Shown in pieces: positions 1-11,545 of a stretch of DNA of 64,000 nt. A program made the translations under genes and the position numbers. Where the stretch lies: positions 22,199,364 through 22,263,363 of the forward strand of contig NC_056762.1 of the NCBI RefSeq assembly GCF_018687715.1, in the 5' to 3' direction. How positions within the stretch are numbered: the stretch's first letter is position 1; each line of letters opens with the position of its first letter. This DNA is from Carya illinoinensis. Its lineage: Eukaryota; Streptophyta; Magnoliopsida; Fagales; Juglandaceae. The notes under the pieces are model-generated. The model ran no database searches, was not told the origin of the DNA, and saw only the letters and a list, made by a program, of their open reading frames with translations.

Positions 1-1060
1 ATCCGTTGATGGGTCCTTGAGGCGAAATCCTAGTTGAGACCAAATATTAGAGAAATGATCTAGGCATTTCTTTGGCATAACCAAAAAGCTTTCCCAGCCG
101 TCCTAAATGTCATGCCATCATTACATGGTGTGTTTCCATAGTCAACCCCCTTGAGCCTTCATGAGCCTTTATTGATTCTTTAAACTACATAAACCATGCC
201 CGCTCTAAGCCTGAAAAACAATGAATCTACCGTTGATAGTTTGAGAAAATACTTTGGTGGAGAGTTACATTTAAAAGAGAAAATTGGTTACATGATGAAA
301 CGTATTATGTTTGCTCTGTTTGATCAAAGAAAAAGAAGAAGAAGAAAGGAAGTGATTGAAAAAAAAAAAAAAAAAGAAAGAAAGAAAGAAAAGAAAAGAA
401 AAAAAGAAGTCGCCAAGCGGAAAGTGAATTACCTCAAATTTTGTTAAGGGAAGTGTTGGTATTACATCAGTGATTACAGCAATTATAATGCCACAAGTAT
501 GAGCATATTGCCAAGAAAGAGCTATGATTTGAATCATGTGAGTTTCTCTTTTAATGTTCTTTTCACTAAGTATTTTCCCAGTTTGTTTAATCTCCCATAT
601 CCAGTTCTTTCTTAACCCTCACCCTGTGGCCTATCATTACAACCTTAATAAAGACCTTTTGATCTTTGATTTTGGTGTTGACTACATTAGTGGAGAGGAT
701 TTCTGAAAATTGGACTTATGGGGTTAAGTTTTAAGAGAATTCTTCTGATTTTGGTTGTTCTACTTTTATCTGAGTTTGCAGGTGGTTTGAGGTTAAATTG
801 ACTATATCACACACACACTCAAGGTCTTAGCTTTAGGTTGAAGTAAACGCCTAACTCTTGCTTGACAAATTGCAAAATTTTTGATTGATTTTCTTGCTAT
901 CTTTGATGTTAAAAGAGTAAGATACTAGAGATGAAATCTAAATTCATAAAAGCTTGGTGAGTGATGATACTTCTCTTTGGGGTCGAGTTGATATTGCCTA
1001 AACTATCATTTGTTTTTCTTTTTGTTTGAGGACAAACAAAGTTGTAAGTTTGGGGGTATT
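1..1060 (+). mobile_element. 3' internal tail of a Ty3/gypsy retrotransposon, left-truncated by the window
   Basis: Non-coding stretch ending in a purine-rich tract (AAGTTTGGGGG, 1046-1056) directly before a TG-starting LTR. That is the usual polypurine-tract context of large plant Ty3/gypsy elements of the Athila/Tat type, whose 3' untranslated region often reads GAGGACAAACAAAG just upstream, as here at 1028-1041. An A/G-rich low-complexity tract lies at 357-408. The short open frames here are low complexity and not credible genes. The coding part of the element would lie left of the window. Lineage assignment is inference. Confidence 0.6.
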
Positions 1061-1100
1061 TGATGGCTTGCAAAATTTCATATTGCAGATTTTACAAGTT

Positions 1101-1339
1101 CGCTCGAGCGGAGGCTTTTGGCCGCTCGAGCGAATTCAGGCAGATTCAAACGCTCGACTGCCGCTCGACAGGGAGCTCGAGCGGGTTGCTGAAAAACGAA
1201 GATCGCTCGAGCGGAGACATTGGCCGCTCGAGCGAAATCAGGCAGAGTCGAACGCTCGATGTGAGCTCGATAGGACGCTCGAGCGAAATCAGGCAGAGTC
1301 GAACGCTCGACGCGCGCTCGACACCCCGCTCGAGCGAAC
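1101..1339 (+). repeat. 51-bp tandem array rich in GCTCGAGC palindromes, in LTR U3
   Basis: Four consecutive units begin at 1123, 1174, 1225 and 1276, an exact 51-bp spacing, with a partial unit from 1327. The palindromic core GCTCGAGCG occurs seven times between 1101 and 1336. The second unit is the most diverged; units 1, 3 and 4 share the stretch AGGCAGA. The array sits 40-280 bp upstream of the TATA box of the LTR, where U3 enhancer repeats are normally found. An enhancer role is inference. Confidence 0.85.
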
Positions 1340-1380
1340 ATCGTATTTTGACAGATTTTAGGTTTTCCGCCGTGGGACCA

Positions 1381-1388
1381 TATAAAAG
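1381..1388 (+). promoter_or_regulatory. TATA box of the LTR promoter
   Basis: TATAAAAG in the context CCATATAAAAGGCC, downstream of the 51-bp array and about 320 bp into the LTR. This is the best TATA match in the LTR and would place the U3/R boundary near 1410-1420. Confidence 0.5.
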
Positions 1389-2382
1389 GCCATTCTTCAC
1401 TCTAGAGCCGCGGTTTTTGACTGGAGAACACTCTTTGGGAGAGAAAAACATAGCTAGAGGGATTCAAATCATTTGTTTTGGAGACGGAATTCCAATTTAT
1501 TGCACGTACGTTGGATTCATACACGAGCACGGACGGTAGAAAGGCGTTGGATCGTTCTCTTGAGCTTTTGACGACCAGTTGAGGCTGCAAGGAGGATTTT
1601 TCAGTGTTTATTTTCTTCTTCCCATCTTCTCAGAACAATTATGGTGAATTCGTTTATGTTGAATTCCAATTCTAGCATGAGCTAAATTTTCTTCTTTCTA
1701 GGAAAACGATGTAACCTAATTCCGAACTATGCTTGTTTGTCCATGCTAATTTAATGCAATTCTCTATTTGTTTATCTGATTTATTCTGAGTTTAATGCTT
1801 CTAATTAACTGGCCATTGATTAAATGATTATTAATCTTGTGATTTGCTATCGAAAGAGGGAATCATAGGGTAGATCTTGGATATTTCAGCATAGGTAAGT
1901 ATAGAGATCGAAAGACTTGTATGAACCTGTGTAGTAATTAAATCATTGGTCTTATTGCGTTCTTGATTATTTAATTTGCATACTCTTGTGTGAATTGATA
2001 AACTAGAATCACTTCCAATTGACTATCGAAAGAGGCTTTTGGATGAATTAGAGATTTGCTAATAGACAAAAGAGGTTTAAGTTAAATTAGCTGGATGAGA
2101 AAAGCATAGTGAAGAATTATGGTGAAATCGATTTCCTAGAAGGTTTCTTCCCCATTGAATTTGATCTTCAAACATCAGTTTTACTTTCTTTGCTTATTTC
2201 TCTTGAGTTGATCTAGTTTTATTTGCTACTACAAAAACCTTAGTGATTCCTCTAGATAAAATTGAGATTAGCATAATTTTGGTATTTGGCAAGAGTAAGG
2301 TACCAATCCCTGAGGACGATACTCTTCTTATTACTTTACTATAAAACTACGATACTGTGCACTTGCAGTTTTGCACCGGTCA

Positions 2383-3500
2383 CATGTATGTTTCAGCCAA
2401 GGCTTAGTCTCCTAGTTCCATGTATGTAATTTGATATCTCATGTGTTTTATGTTATCATGCCATGAATCGAACATGTTATGCTTAGTTATTTCATGCATG
2501 ATATCTCATATGGCATATGTCAAGTACTAGCACACATGTCTTAAGTCTCATGTCTCATGCATTTGGAAAAAGTGATTTTTAAAGAGAAAAGTTTTCAAGA
2601 ACAAAAAGGGTTTTTGGAAATAAAATAATATTTTAAAAAGTTTTATCACAACCCCAAATGCTAGGGTGGGAGAATGTCCTAGTGGAATTCCTTTGTCTAC
2701 TCTGGAGTGAATGAAGTGGTAACCACTGGGTTGACAAAGAATCATCGACGTGGCTCGGATGAATTCTTTTAAAAGAATGCCACAGTGGAGTTGCACCTAA
2801 CTCTAGTGGGTGCACAAAGCATGTAACCTGATAAAGTATTGTTGAGTTAAGTTATGTTAAGACGTAGTCATCACGATGCACAAACCGGTGATGGTGCGAT
2901 AACTAGCAGAAAGATGTAGTGCATAGAGGAGTCATGATGTGTCCACAAGTGTTATAAGAACAAGGCCACGCGCCTACACGATATGTTATGGATCACATGA
3001 TGTGAATCATGCGATATGATATGATATGTTCTAGATTACGTGATTAACTAAGATATGAAAGATGATAAAAATATATCTTTCTGAAAAAGCTAAGTCTGTA
3101 TTATAAGTGTAAAGAATGGTCAAAGCATGAGTCTCAATCCAGTCTAAGTTATGAGTTAAGTACATGTCTACGCATGCATTGCATGATATACCTATTGTAT
3201 GCTTGTGTTAACCATGGTATACTGTGTGATTACTTACTGAGATTTATCAAAATCTCACTGTTGCATTTTTCCACTATCATTCCCTTTCCAGAATGGTAGA
3301 AGTTGTTATAGGAATAGAGGATAATGACGATGACCAAGAGGAAGAGAATAGCAGCCCCTCCTCTGGAGAGGATCATGCCTAAGATGAGCATTAGTAGGCC
3401 AGAGCCCACTATTTTGGAGCACCTAGAGGCTATAGATCAAGAGATCTCTAAAATCCTCCAGTTCATTAAGGGGTTCTGATGCCTCAATAATAGGGATAAA
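2383..3500 (+). repeat. LTR-like sequence, diverged relative of the gypsy LTRs at 14.4-15.6 and 57.8-59.0 kb
   Basis: Non-coding. It shares a layout with the two later LTR ends: ATATGATATGATATG-type runs (about 3017-3030), then ACTTACTGAG (3231-3240) followed by a short TCAAAATCTCAC segment. The later copies read ACTTACTGAGTTGTTGATAAC or similar. I see no clear TG...CA boundary or target duplication. No plausible gene. Confidence 0.4.
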
Positions 3501-4214
3501 GATTAGGCTTTAGAGAAGTGGGTGAAGGACGAATCGCTATAAAAAAATAAAATAAAAGAGAGAAAGAGATGCTTAGTTGGGACCTGTTTTCCCATAAGGG
3601 GGAATATGCTTTTGGAACTTATTTCTAGAAAAGAAACATTTTGCTCCCATGTTTTGGAAAATGAAAACTCTCACTATATTTTGAATCTCTTGTTAAAGAT
3701 GTCGATGTCTGGGACAAGGTTTGGGGTAAAAGTTTTTTATGTACCATGTACTTTGCAATTGTCTATAACATTGCTTAGATTCTCTTTACCTTTTTACTAT
3801 TTACCACTGAACATTTATTGCATACTGCTAGAATATCTAGAAGTATTGTATATTATCTGTCATAAACGAGGGGTGTGTAGCCTTGTATTACACGTTCCGG
3901 CGTCTCAGTCACTGCCAAATCCCAAGTGGGGGCTAGGGGCACCACAGTATGAAACCATCATATTACCACTATCATATATGTAACCAATAATATTATCACT
4001 AACATATATAATCAAATATATAAACAAGTTAGACACCAATATATTATCACTAGCATATATAACCAAATACTATATCATTTTATGTACTGTTTTATATATA
4101 TATACACTAATACTTATACTATTAGTAATCCGCTATATATAAATAAGTTTATATTATCACTATAGTCTATAGTATTAGTAGTTATACTAATATACTATAA
4201 TATATTATTATATT
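3500..4214. other. Intergenic; AT-rich right part is half of an interrupted repeat
   Basis: No credible gene in 3500-4214. From about 3950 the sequence becomes runs of ATATTATCACTA and ACTATAATATA type. The same character resumes at 15641, directly after the nested retroelement block, and also forms the core of the hAT-like element at 38.8-39.0 kb. I read it as the left half of one AT-rich element split by the 4220-15640 insertion. Confidence 0.45.
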
Positions 4215-4219
4215 ATATA
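4215..4219 (+). repeat. Target-site duplication, left copy (ATATA)
   Basis: ATATA directly before the TGTAACGCCC terminus at 4220; the same five bases follow the GTTATA terminus at 15640. Five bases is the usual LTR-retrotransposon duplication length. The AT-rich surroundings make a chance match fairly easy. Confidence 0.5.
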
Positions 4220-4639
4220 TGTAACGCCCAGCCCAAACCCAATCCAAGACCCAGGCAAAGCCCAGCCTAGGAATGACCGAAATGATGCCGTTTTGGTACG
4301 TTCTTTCCCATTTTTCTCTTACCTCAAATCACATCTCCTCCCCAAGCATCAACAATTTCTTCACTTTCTAGAGATTATTTTTGTCTCCCCTTCGAGTTGT
4401 GCAATCGCCACTTCTAAGCATGCTGCTTGCCGCCAAATGCATTGAGATAACCAATCCTACTTAGTATCCACTGCCAAGAGCTGCCACCGTGATCACTAGT
4501 CCTCAAGCCCTTGTTTACACGAGCTTGAGCAGCACCACCGTGAAGGGCCCACCATCCCCGAACCACTCCACATCTTAGCCACCCTGGTTGCACAACCATG
4601 AGACATTGCACCTCCTCACACATCCACTGCATCCCACGA

Positions 4640-5520
4640 GAAACTATACAACCAGCAAGCTTCCACGTTCAATCGCCGTCCATACACCAACATTGTCACC
4701 TAGCCACTTGAACCACCGCCCCCAGTAGCCACCTCAACTCCCCACACACGGCCAATAAGCCACCTGCAATCACATCGAAATTCTATGTTTTTACACCCAA
4801 AAATAGAGCACAATTCCTTCCCCATACATGGCAAACAACATTCAGCATCCATCTATCGGAACCCCATACTTTGTGGGCCATGGCCAAGCCATCAACCATG
4901 CTATGACAAGCCTTGATAGGCTCATGGCTGATGCCCTAACATTGCCATAGACATGCCTTGACATGCACGAGGTGCCTAGCAATGTTAGTGATCGTGCGCA
5001 GCCCAACGTACGCCCATGCGCCGCACACCATGCCAACATCCAGGCCCTTGCCTGGGCCATGCAGCATCAGCGCATAGCACCATGTCATGCCCATTAGTAG
5101 GCTAACGCATGGCACCATGCCAGGCCTGTCAGCAGGCCATGCACGACACCATGCCGAGCCCACCAGCAACCATGAGCTAGACCAGCCAAGCCATGGGCCA
5201 TGATTCACACATAGGCCATTGCATGTCATGGGCCACCATGGGCCATGCAAGTCTGTTTTATTACTTTCATTTATTTTTAATTATGTTTACTTAATTATTT
5301 TCCAAGGGACTTTTTGGAGGTTTCCACTTTGTAATCTTTATAAATAAGACCCTTAGTCATTTCATTTTCATCTTTTGGCATATTTTCCTTTGTGGAACAG
5401 TTTGGTGTGTTCTTGTGAACACTTTTGGTGCTTTTGCACTTGGGCTCTTTTGGGTGCAAATCGTGAATAGGTGTTGATACATTTTATCAATCTCTTGTTT
5501 ATTTTCCATTCAATCTTCAT
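4640..5520 (+). repeat. GC-rich, CCATGC-rich repeat with LTR-like TATA/U5 segment
   Basis: From about 4840 to 5260 the sequence is built from variants of GCCATGC and GGCACCATGCC. It then switches to AT-rich DNA with a TATA-like TTTATAAATAAG (5338-5349) and a stretch rich in GGTGCTTTTGCACTTGGGCT and TTGGGTGCAAATCGTGAAT (5429-5469). Similar wording, reverse-complemented, occurs at about 55.7-55.8 kb next to another GC-rich array, so both look like copies of one LTR-like family in opposite orientation. Open frames here simply follow the repeat and are not genes. Confidence 0.45.
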
Positions 5521-6532
5521 ATCATCCATTTATCAATCTTTTGCATATTTCCATTCTCTAGTAAAAAATTCAAAAATACTTTTATGTTTTTATATTTTCT
5601 AGTTTGTTCATATTCTTTCTTGCATTTTCTCACATATCAAACATATCCTAAGCCCCCATCTTTCCAAGGCCAAATTCCCATCTCCCAATCATAAATCACG
5701 CCCAACACATTTCCTCATCCATACATTTCCTCATTCATAGATCTATAATTCCCTCAATCATTCCTATCTCCCAATCATAAATCACGCCCAACAAACCTTA
5801 GCAACCCATCCCAAACTCCAACCCCAGTCCATCACTTCCCGATTTCGTATTCCCCCTTAGCCATTACCCAAAACCCTAGCTAAACTTCACCATACCAACC
5901 CTAAGTATCATTCAAGTGGTGCCAACATCAAGGGTAACCATCAAACCGTTTCACATTGCATCAAACACACCAAATCATCCATTAGATTACCCTACTACAT
6001 CATCATCATCACTTCCATTAATCAAACACTAAACCTTCATCAATCTAGGGACTCTCCATTTCCAAGCAAGATCAAGGCCAAGCAAGTTGGCTAGGCACAA
6101 TTGGTCATCACAACAAGGTGAGCTCATGGATCTTAATGTTTAGGGACTAGACCAAGACCCCTAACACCATCACCCTCCTCATGCTTCCACCTTGCAACAA
6201 CCAGACATTGCCCTAGCACTACCAAAACTAACACAATGCACCCCTCCCAACCTTCTAGCTTGATCCCACTCGGTGCCTGCCAACCACGGCACAGTGAGGT
6301 GCAATGACATCTTTAGTCACTACAGCACGGCTAGCAACCCTTCCGATAGTGACTCAAGTCACCTAAAGCTGCAACACCTTGCCACAGTTGAGGCCACGAC
6401 ATCGCCACTAGCAGAAGATGCTGAACAAACCAGCCTCCACCATCTGATGCCACTCAATTGACGGATAGCACCATTGTCCCACAGCCTATGCCATTTTTCC
6501 TCTCAGCTACACACATACACCATTTCTACATG

Positions 6533-6568
<36 letters not shown>

Positions 6569-6845
6569 CCCCCCCCCCGCGCTAAGTTAGACACCCTCTC
6601 TCTAGTGAACATTTGTCTCTTAGTTCATTTTCTCCAGTAGATGTTATGTTCCCAGAATTCGCATAGGGCCTTCAGGCTTTTACTTACTCTCGGTCATGTA
6701 TGTCTAGAGTTTTATTTATTTACAAAAGTGCAACTAAGCCTTTCTACGTGTAGTCTTCTTGTGCAACCATGCTGTTGTTTTACATATTTATTGTTACATC
6801 CTTGGGTATAATCCATGGCAGAGTTACCTTTCCACTCGACACAAT
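5520..6845. other. Non-coding stretch with a short direct repeat and a CT microsatellite
   Basis: No credible gene. A 27-bp direct repeat beginning TCTCCCAATCATAAATCACG occurs at 5681-5707 and 5767-5793. A (TC)n tract runs from about 6535 to 6565 and passes into 13 C residues (6566-6578). The remainder is pyrimidine- and A-rich, as expected for LTR leader sequence. Confidence 0.5.
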
Positions 6846-7613
6846 TTTTTTTTTATTTTCTTTTTTTATAATAATAAGAGAAACTTCATTAATAATAGTC
6901 TGTTACAATTTGTTAGCCTATACATTGTGATAAACGAAATCTGGATAGGAATTCCACCAGATGGCAACATCCTCTAAATTACATGCATGCCTAGCCAGGC
7001 GGTAGGCTACTTCATTCCCCAACCTTCCCACATGTTGGATAGAGTAGCATGGGAATTTGGCCATGAGCATTTTCGTCTCTTTGATGATGTTCCCCAGTAG
7101 GGACCACAGCTTCTTATCTTTCTGTACTTGTGTAACCATGACCATGGAGTCACTTTCTATAGTAAGGTTCTTAATGCCCAACGATAGACAGAACTATAGA
7201 CCTCTTAGGATGGCCAACAGTCCCACTTCATCCGGGTCGATAACCTCTAGCTCCTTCTTGCTAATGGCTGGTATAACCTCTCCTTCAAAGTCCCTGAGTA
7301 TGATTCCCACCCCTGCCTTGTGTTGGTCCTTAAAACTTGCTCCATCAACATTGAGTTTTAGGACTCTAGGAGGAGGTTTCATCCAGCCCAAGTGAGGGAG
7401 AGTTGTCCTATCCTGACACATGTGAGCTTCCTGGTAAGCTTTTAAGGATGATATGTCCTGTTCTAGCTCTGCTTGTGGAGGTTGGGCCAAGTCCTCATGT
7501 AGGAATTTGTTCCTTCGGTACCAAAGGGACCACGCTATCATAAAAGAAAATTCTAAGTCTTCAGCCTTACTCCTAGCTTTCACCTGGGATATAATTTCCA
7601 TGAAGCTTTTTCC

Positions 7614-7691
7614 TCTCAAGTCTTGTGTAACTAGGTTGGCTAGCGGAGATTTTCTCAAGTTTTGTGTAACTAGGTTGGCTAGCGGAGACAA
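7614..7691 (-). repeat. 39-bp tandem duplication inside LINE-A ORF2
   Basis: Two 39-bp units (7614-7652 and 7653-7691) share TGTAACTAGGTTGGCTAGCG and encode, on the minus strand, two copies of SPLANLVTQ. The unit is a multiple of three, so the frame is kept. It lies in the linker just before the RNase H domain and looks like replication slippage. Confidence 0.85.
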
Positions 7692-9248
7692 ATCTCAACA
7701 ATTTTCTTGTTGGTTGCAGAGGACTAGAGCATGAGCTCCATCCTCGGGTTCATGTTGACAAAAAGGGCAGTAGGGACAAGTCACCACTTTCCTCAGCTTC
7801 AGGTTACATCATGATGGAAGGCATTCCTTGCAAGCTCTCCAAGAGAAAATTTTTACATGGTAGGGCACTCTCAGCTGCCATATTGCTTTCCACATCTTCT
7901 TGTTACTTGTGCCATTCGAACTTTTGCCTACATTTTGGGACACAACCTTTGCTTTCAAGAATCGATAGCCACTTCTCACATTATATTTTCCATCTGCAGT
8001 TTCACCCAAAATCAATTTGTCCTCATGTTCTCCTTTGCCAAGTTGGACTTTGTAAATCTCGGCTGCTATTTGGGGTCGAAATAGTCTGTTGACTTCATCC
8101 ACCCCCTACCAGCCTGTGTTTGGATCTTTGAGGTAAGAAACGGTTGCATCAGCAAGGCAAGGATCAGCTATCCTTTGTACATAGCTTGAAGGCTTGACTT
8201 TTGGGGCCCAATGGTCTAACCATAACTTAATTTTCCTACCATTTCCCACCCTCCATATGCATCGTTGTGTTAATAGTTTTTTAGCCTCATAAATCCCTCT
8301 CCAAGCATAAGATGGATGCTTACCCAGGTCAGCATCTAAGAATTGTCCCATTTTGAAATACTTAGCTTTGTATACCTTGTGCAACAATGATTATTCCTCA
8401 TGCAAGATCCGCCACCCTTGTTTGGTAAGAAGGGCTGTGTTGAAAGTTTTGAGATCTTTGAAGCCCATCCCTCCCTCTGCTTTTGGATTGCACATCTTGG
8501 CCCAGCTAATCCAATGGATTTTGTGTTCATTTTTCTTTTGTCCCCACCAGAATTTTTCCATAAGTTGTTCCAATTCATGCCATAGTGACTTCGGGATCTT
8601 GACACAACTTATGGTAAATGTGGGAATGGAGAGAGCGACTACTTTGATGAGAGCTTCCTTTCCCCCTTGGGATAACAATTTTTTCCTTCCAGCTTTGCAA
8701 CTTCATCCACACTTTATGCTTGATGTCTGAGAAGGACTCCCTCTTTGCTCTTCCTACCACTGGGGGCAAGCCCAAGTACTTATCATGGTGCACAACTTGT
8801 TGGATGCCCCAATAGTTTAAGATATCAGTCTGTTAAGATGGTTGCACATTTTTACTGAAGATCGTGGTTGTTTTGAGCTTGTTGACCTTTTGTTCTGAAA
8901 GATGTTCATAGTTGTTTAGCAGATTTTGTAAGTTCACCTTTTCTTGCATTGTTGCCTTGCAAAACACAATACTATTATCAGCAAATAATAAATGGTTAAT
9001 GGGCGGGGCCCTCGACATATTCTAATTCATGATATCAACTTCCTTGCTTCAGCTTGAATGAGAAGAGCTATCAAACTTTCGGTGCCTAAGAGGAAAAGGT
9101 AAGGTGACAAAGGGTCACCCTACCTTAGGCCTCTCGAAGGGACAATAGGGCCCTGAGGAGTTCCATTAATAAGGATTGAGTAGCTAACTATTCTAACATA
9201 AGTCATGATCAAGTTGGTCCATGATTGGTTGAAACCCATCTTCAGCAT

Positions 9249-9249
<1 letters not shown>

Positions 9250-9287
<38 letters not shown>
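9250..9287. repeat. T38 homopolymer within LINE-A reverse transcriptase
   Basis: Thirty-eight consecutive T on the plus strand, lying where the minus-strand frame should link motif A (ending KWQFL) to MLKMGFNQSW. Either an A-tract expansion, a tiny retroposed poly-A, or a sequencing/assembly length error. Confidence 0.9.
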
Positions 9288-9290
<3 letters not shown>

Positions 9291-11545
9291 GAAATTGCCA
9301 CTTTAGTCTATCGTAAGCTTTGCTCATGTCAAGTTTGATGGATATGAACCCTATTTTTCCCACCCTTTTCTGCTTTAAGAAGTGAACCACCTCATGAGCT
9401 ACTAGAATATTGTCTGTTATTAACCTACATGGGACAAAAGCACTTTGGGAGGGTGAAATAATGGGGTTAGGAAAACTTTGAGTCTATTAGCCAGGACTTT
9501 GGCAATAAGTTTGTAGGACACATTACACAAGCTAATGGGGCGGTACTCAGCAACTATTTTTGGGTTTTTCTTCTTTGGAATTAACGTAACATGAGTATGA
9601 TTTAGGGAGGGAGGGAAATTACCAGTATTCAGGGCCTTCAAAACCACAAATGATACTGACTTCCCTATTGTGCTCTAGAATGATTGGTAGAAAATCGGAG
9701 CCATGCCATCAGGGCTAGGGGCTGAGTTGGGTTTCATCTGGTGTATGGCCATGTTCACCTCTTCCTTAGTGAAGGGTTGAAGGAGATTGTTGTTCATTTA
9801 TTTCATGACTCGACCCTCTATACAAGACCAGCAAGCTGCACTTTCACTAACGTCGGTTGGGTTTGATGAGGATGAATATATGCTCTGGAAGTACTCTAAG
9901 ATGAGTTGATTTCTGTTGTCCCCAACCCACCAAACACCTCCCTCATCCATAACCCCTTCAATGAGGTTCTTCCTCCTTCTCTGGGTCGCTTTATGGTGAA
10001 AGAAAGAAGTGTTTTTGTCCCCTTTTTTCAACCGGAGGGATTTTGATCTTTGCCTCCACAATATTTCTTCTCTTTCAATCTATGTGTGCAAGCTGTTGTG
10101 GGCTGCTTTTTGTTCCTCCGCTCGAAGACCATAAGGGTCAACTGACTGCAATCGTTGGATGGCTTTTCATGCCAAATTGATGTTTCTCTGAACATTTCCA
10201 AATACATTGTGATTCCATGCCATTAATTGCTTGCTACATTCATCTATCATCATCATTAAAGCTTTGAAGTCTATGCTTTTATCTCCGTCTTTCCAGCATT
10301 TTCAATAACTTGTTTGCAGCCTGCATGTCCAGTCCACATCGCCTCAAACAGAAATAATTTGGTACCTCTCTTTTCTTGTTCCACCCCCTTTAAGTGAAGA
10401 AGTAAGTGGGTATGGTTTGAGTGTGCTGCACTACTGTGGATCACTCTTCCTCTTGGCCAGAGGTTGCACCACTTACAATTAGCTAGAGCTCTGTCTAGCC
10501 GTTCACTAATACTGTCTTCTACTCTCCTCTTGTTACACCACGTATAAGGGATCCCCTCATAGCCTAAGTCTTTCAGCATGCAATCGTCCACACATGATCT
10601 AAAGGCCATCATTTGCCATTAAGCCCTTACTCTTCCACCTCTTTTTTCTTCTCTGCATATAATCTCATTGAAATCACCTATAACCAACCATGCATCATTG
10701 TCTTCAGCAGCATGAAGTGTTTTTAGTAAACGCCATGTTTCTTCTCGACAAGCTGTTTCTAGGTGCCCATACACTCCCGTTAAAAACCATTTGCTGTGTC
10801 CACCTTCCTTTGTGATACAAGAACTGATGTGGAACTGTGAGTAATTAGTTATTGAGAGGTTCAAGTCATTTTGCCATAACATTGCCAAACCACCACTTCT
10901 TCCTTCACCACCCACCACTAAGCAATAGTAAAAACCCAATGTAAACTCTAAGGCTTACATTATCCTAGTTGATAGTTTAGTCTCTTGGAGAAACACAAGC
11001 ATGGGGACTTCCCTCCGAATTAGGTCTCGGAGAGCACGAACTCCTCGGGGGTTCGCAAGCCCCCTGGAGTTCCAACTTATAAGTTTCATGACCCCGAGCG
11101 AGGCTGTCTTCTAACCTCCATCGATAGTGCTAATACCAGGTTGACTTCCTTGTTCCCCAGTTTTTGGCGTTTAGGAAGTTGTTGGATGTTTTCAATACTG
11201 AATCCAAAAGCTCGTGGGCTTGGTCTCTTCTATTGGTTCTGTGATGGGCTTTTCGGAGTTGGTAACCTGGGTGGGCCTTTTTTCCTGTGCCATTTTTTTC
11301 CATTTGAATTCATGGGAGTGGGCTTCCCAAGTGCAATAGGGCCCTCCACCGAAACCCCTTCGAGCACCTCATGCTTGCTAGTTGGAACTGTAGGGAGTGA
11401 AACAGTAGTTTGATCAGCTTGCCCTCTACCTTCTGACTCATTACCTTCAATCCTACTAACTATATGTTCCATGTTTACCTCACTAGCGTTGAGCTTTGTT
11501 CCATATGTTGAGGATGAAGATCCTCTGCCTTAATATAAGGCTTTC

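Larger units (their letters stand above)
1061..2382 (+). mobile_element. LTR of a Ty3/gypsy element (3' LTR)
   Basis: About 1.3 kb, starting TGATGG just after a polypurine tract and ending GGTCA. It carries a TATA box at 1381-1388 and, near its 3' end, a CCCTGAGGACGATACT-type stretch (2310-2325), a motif family common in the U5 end of plant Athila/Tat LTRs. It has no coding capacity. The 5' LTR would lie outside the window, so target duplication and LTR-LTR identity cannot be judged. The exact left boundary (1058-1061) is uncertain by a few bases. Confidence 0.65.
6918..11089 (-). pseudogene. LINE-A ORF2: endonuclease / reverse transcriptase / RNase H pseudogene
   Basis: Starts at an ATG at 11089 with MKLISWNSRGL, the usual start of plant L1 ORF2 endonucleases. 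LQETKLS and GDFNEI (about 10665-10680) are endonuclease motifs; the SDH motif is degenerate. The reverse transcriptase shows IPKKKNP...EYRPISLCNVSYK (9420-9647) and motif [13 protein letters not shown] (about 9300-9345). The catalytic FADD box reads FADN (about 8970), a probable loss of an essential aspartate. A T38 homopolymer (9250-9287) interrupts the polymerase between motifs A and B. The zf-RVT-like region lies at 7809-8102. RNase H is at 6918-7691 (LKLNVDGAS, IESDS, GNEVAYRLAR). The frame is broken many times. Confidence 0.8.

Noticed and set aside
196..537. Open frames on both strands over the A/G-rich tract
   Set aside because: They encode Lys/Arg/Glu or Phe/Ser runs from low-complexity DNA.
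1026..1590. Several overlapping frames up to 159 codons in the LTR
   Set aside because: They arise from the 51-bp array, whose length is a multiple of three; the sequence is LTR U3 and promoter.
4414..5250. Minus-strand frames rich in His, Trp, Met, Ala
   Set aside because: Products of the GCCATGC repeat; no domain similarity and several overlapping frames are equally open.
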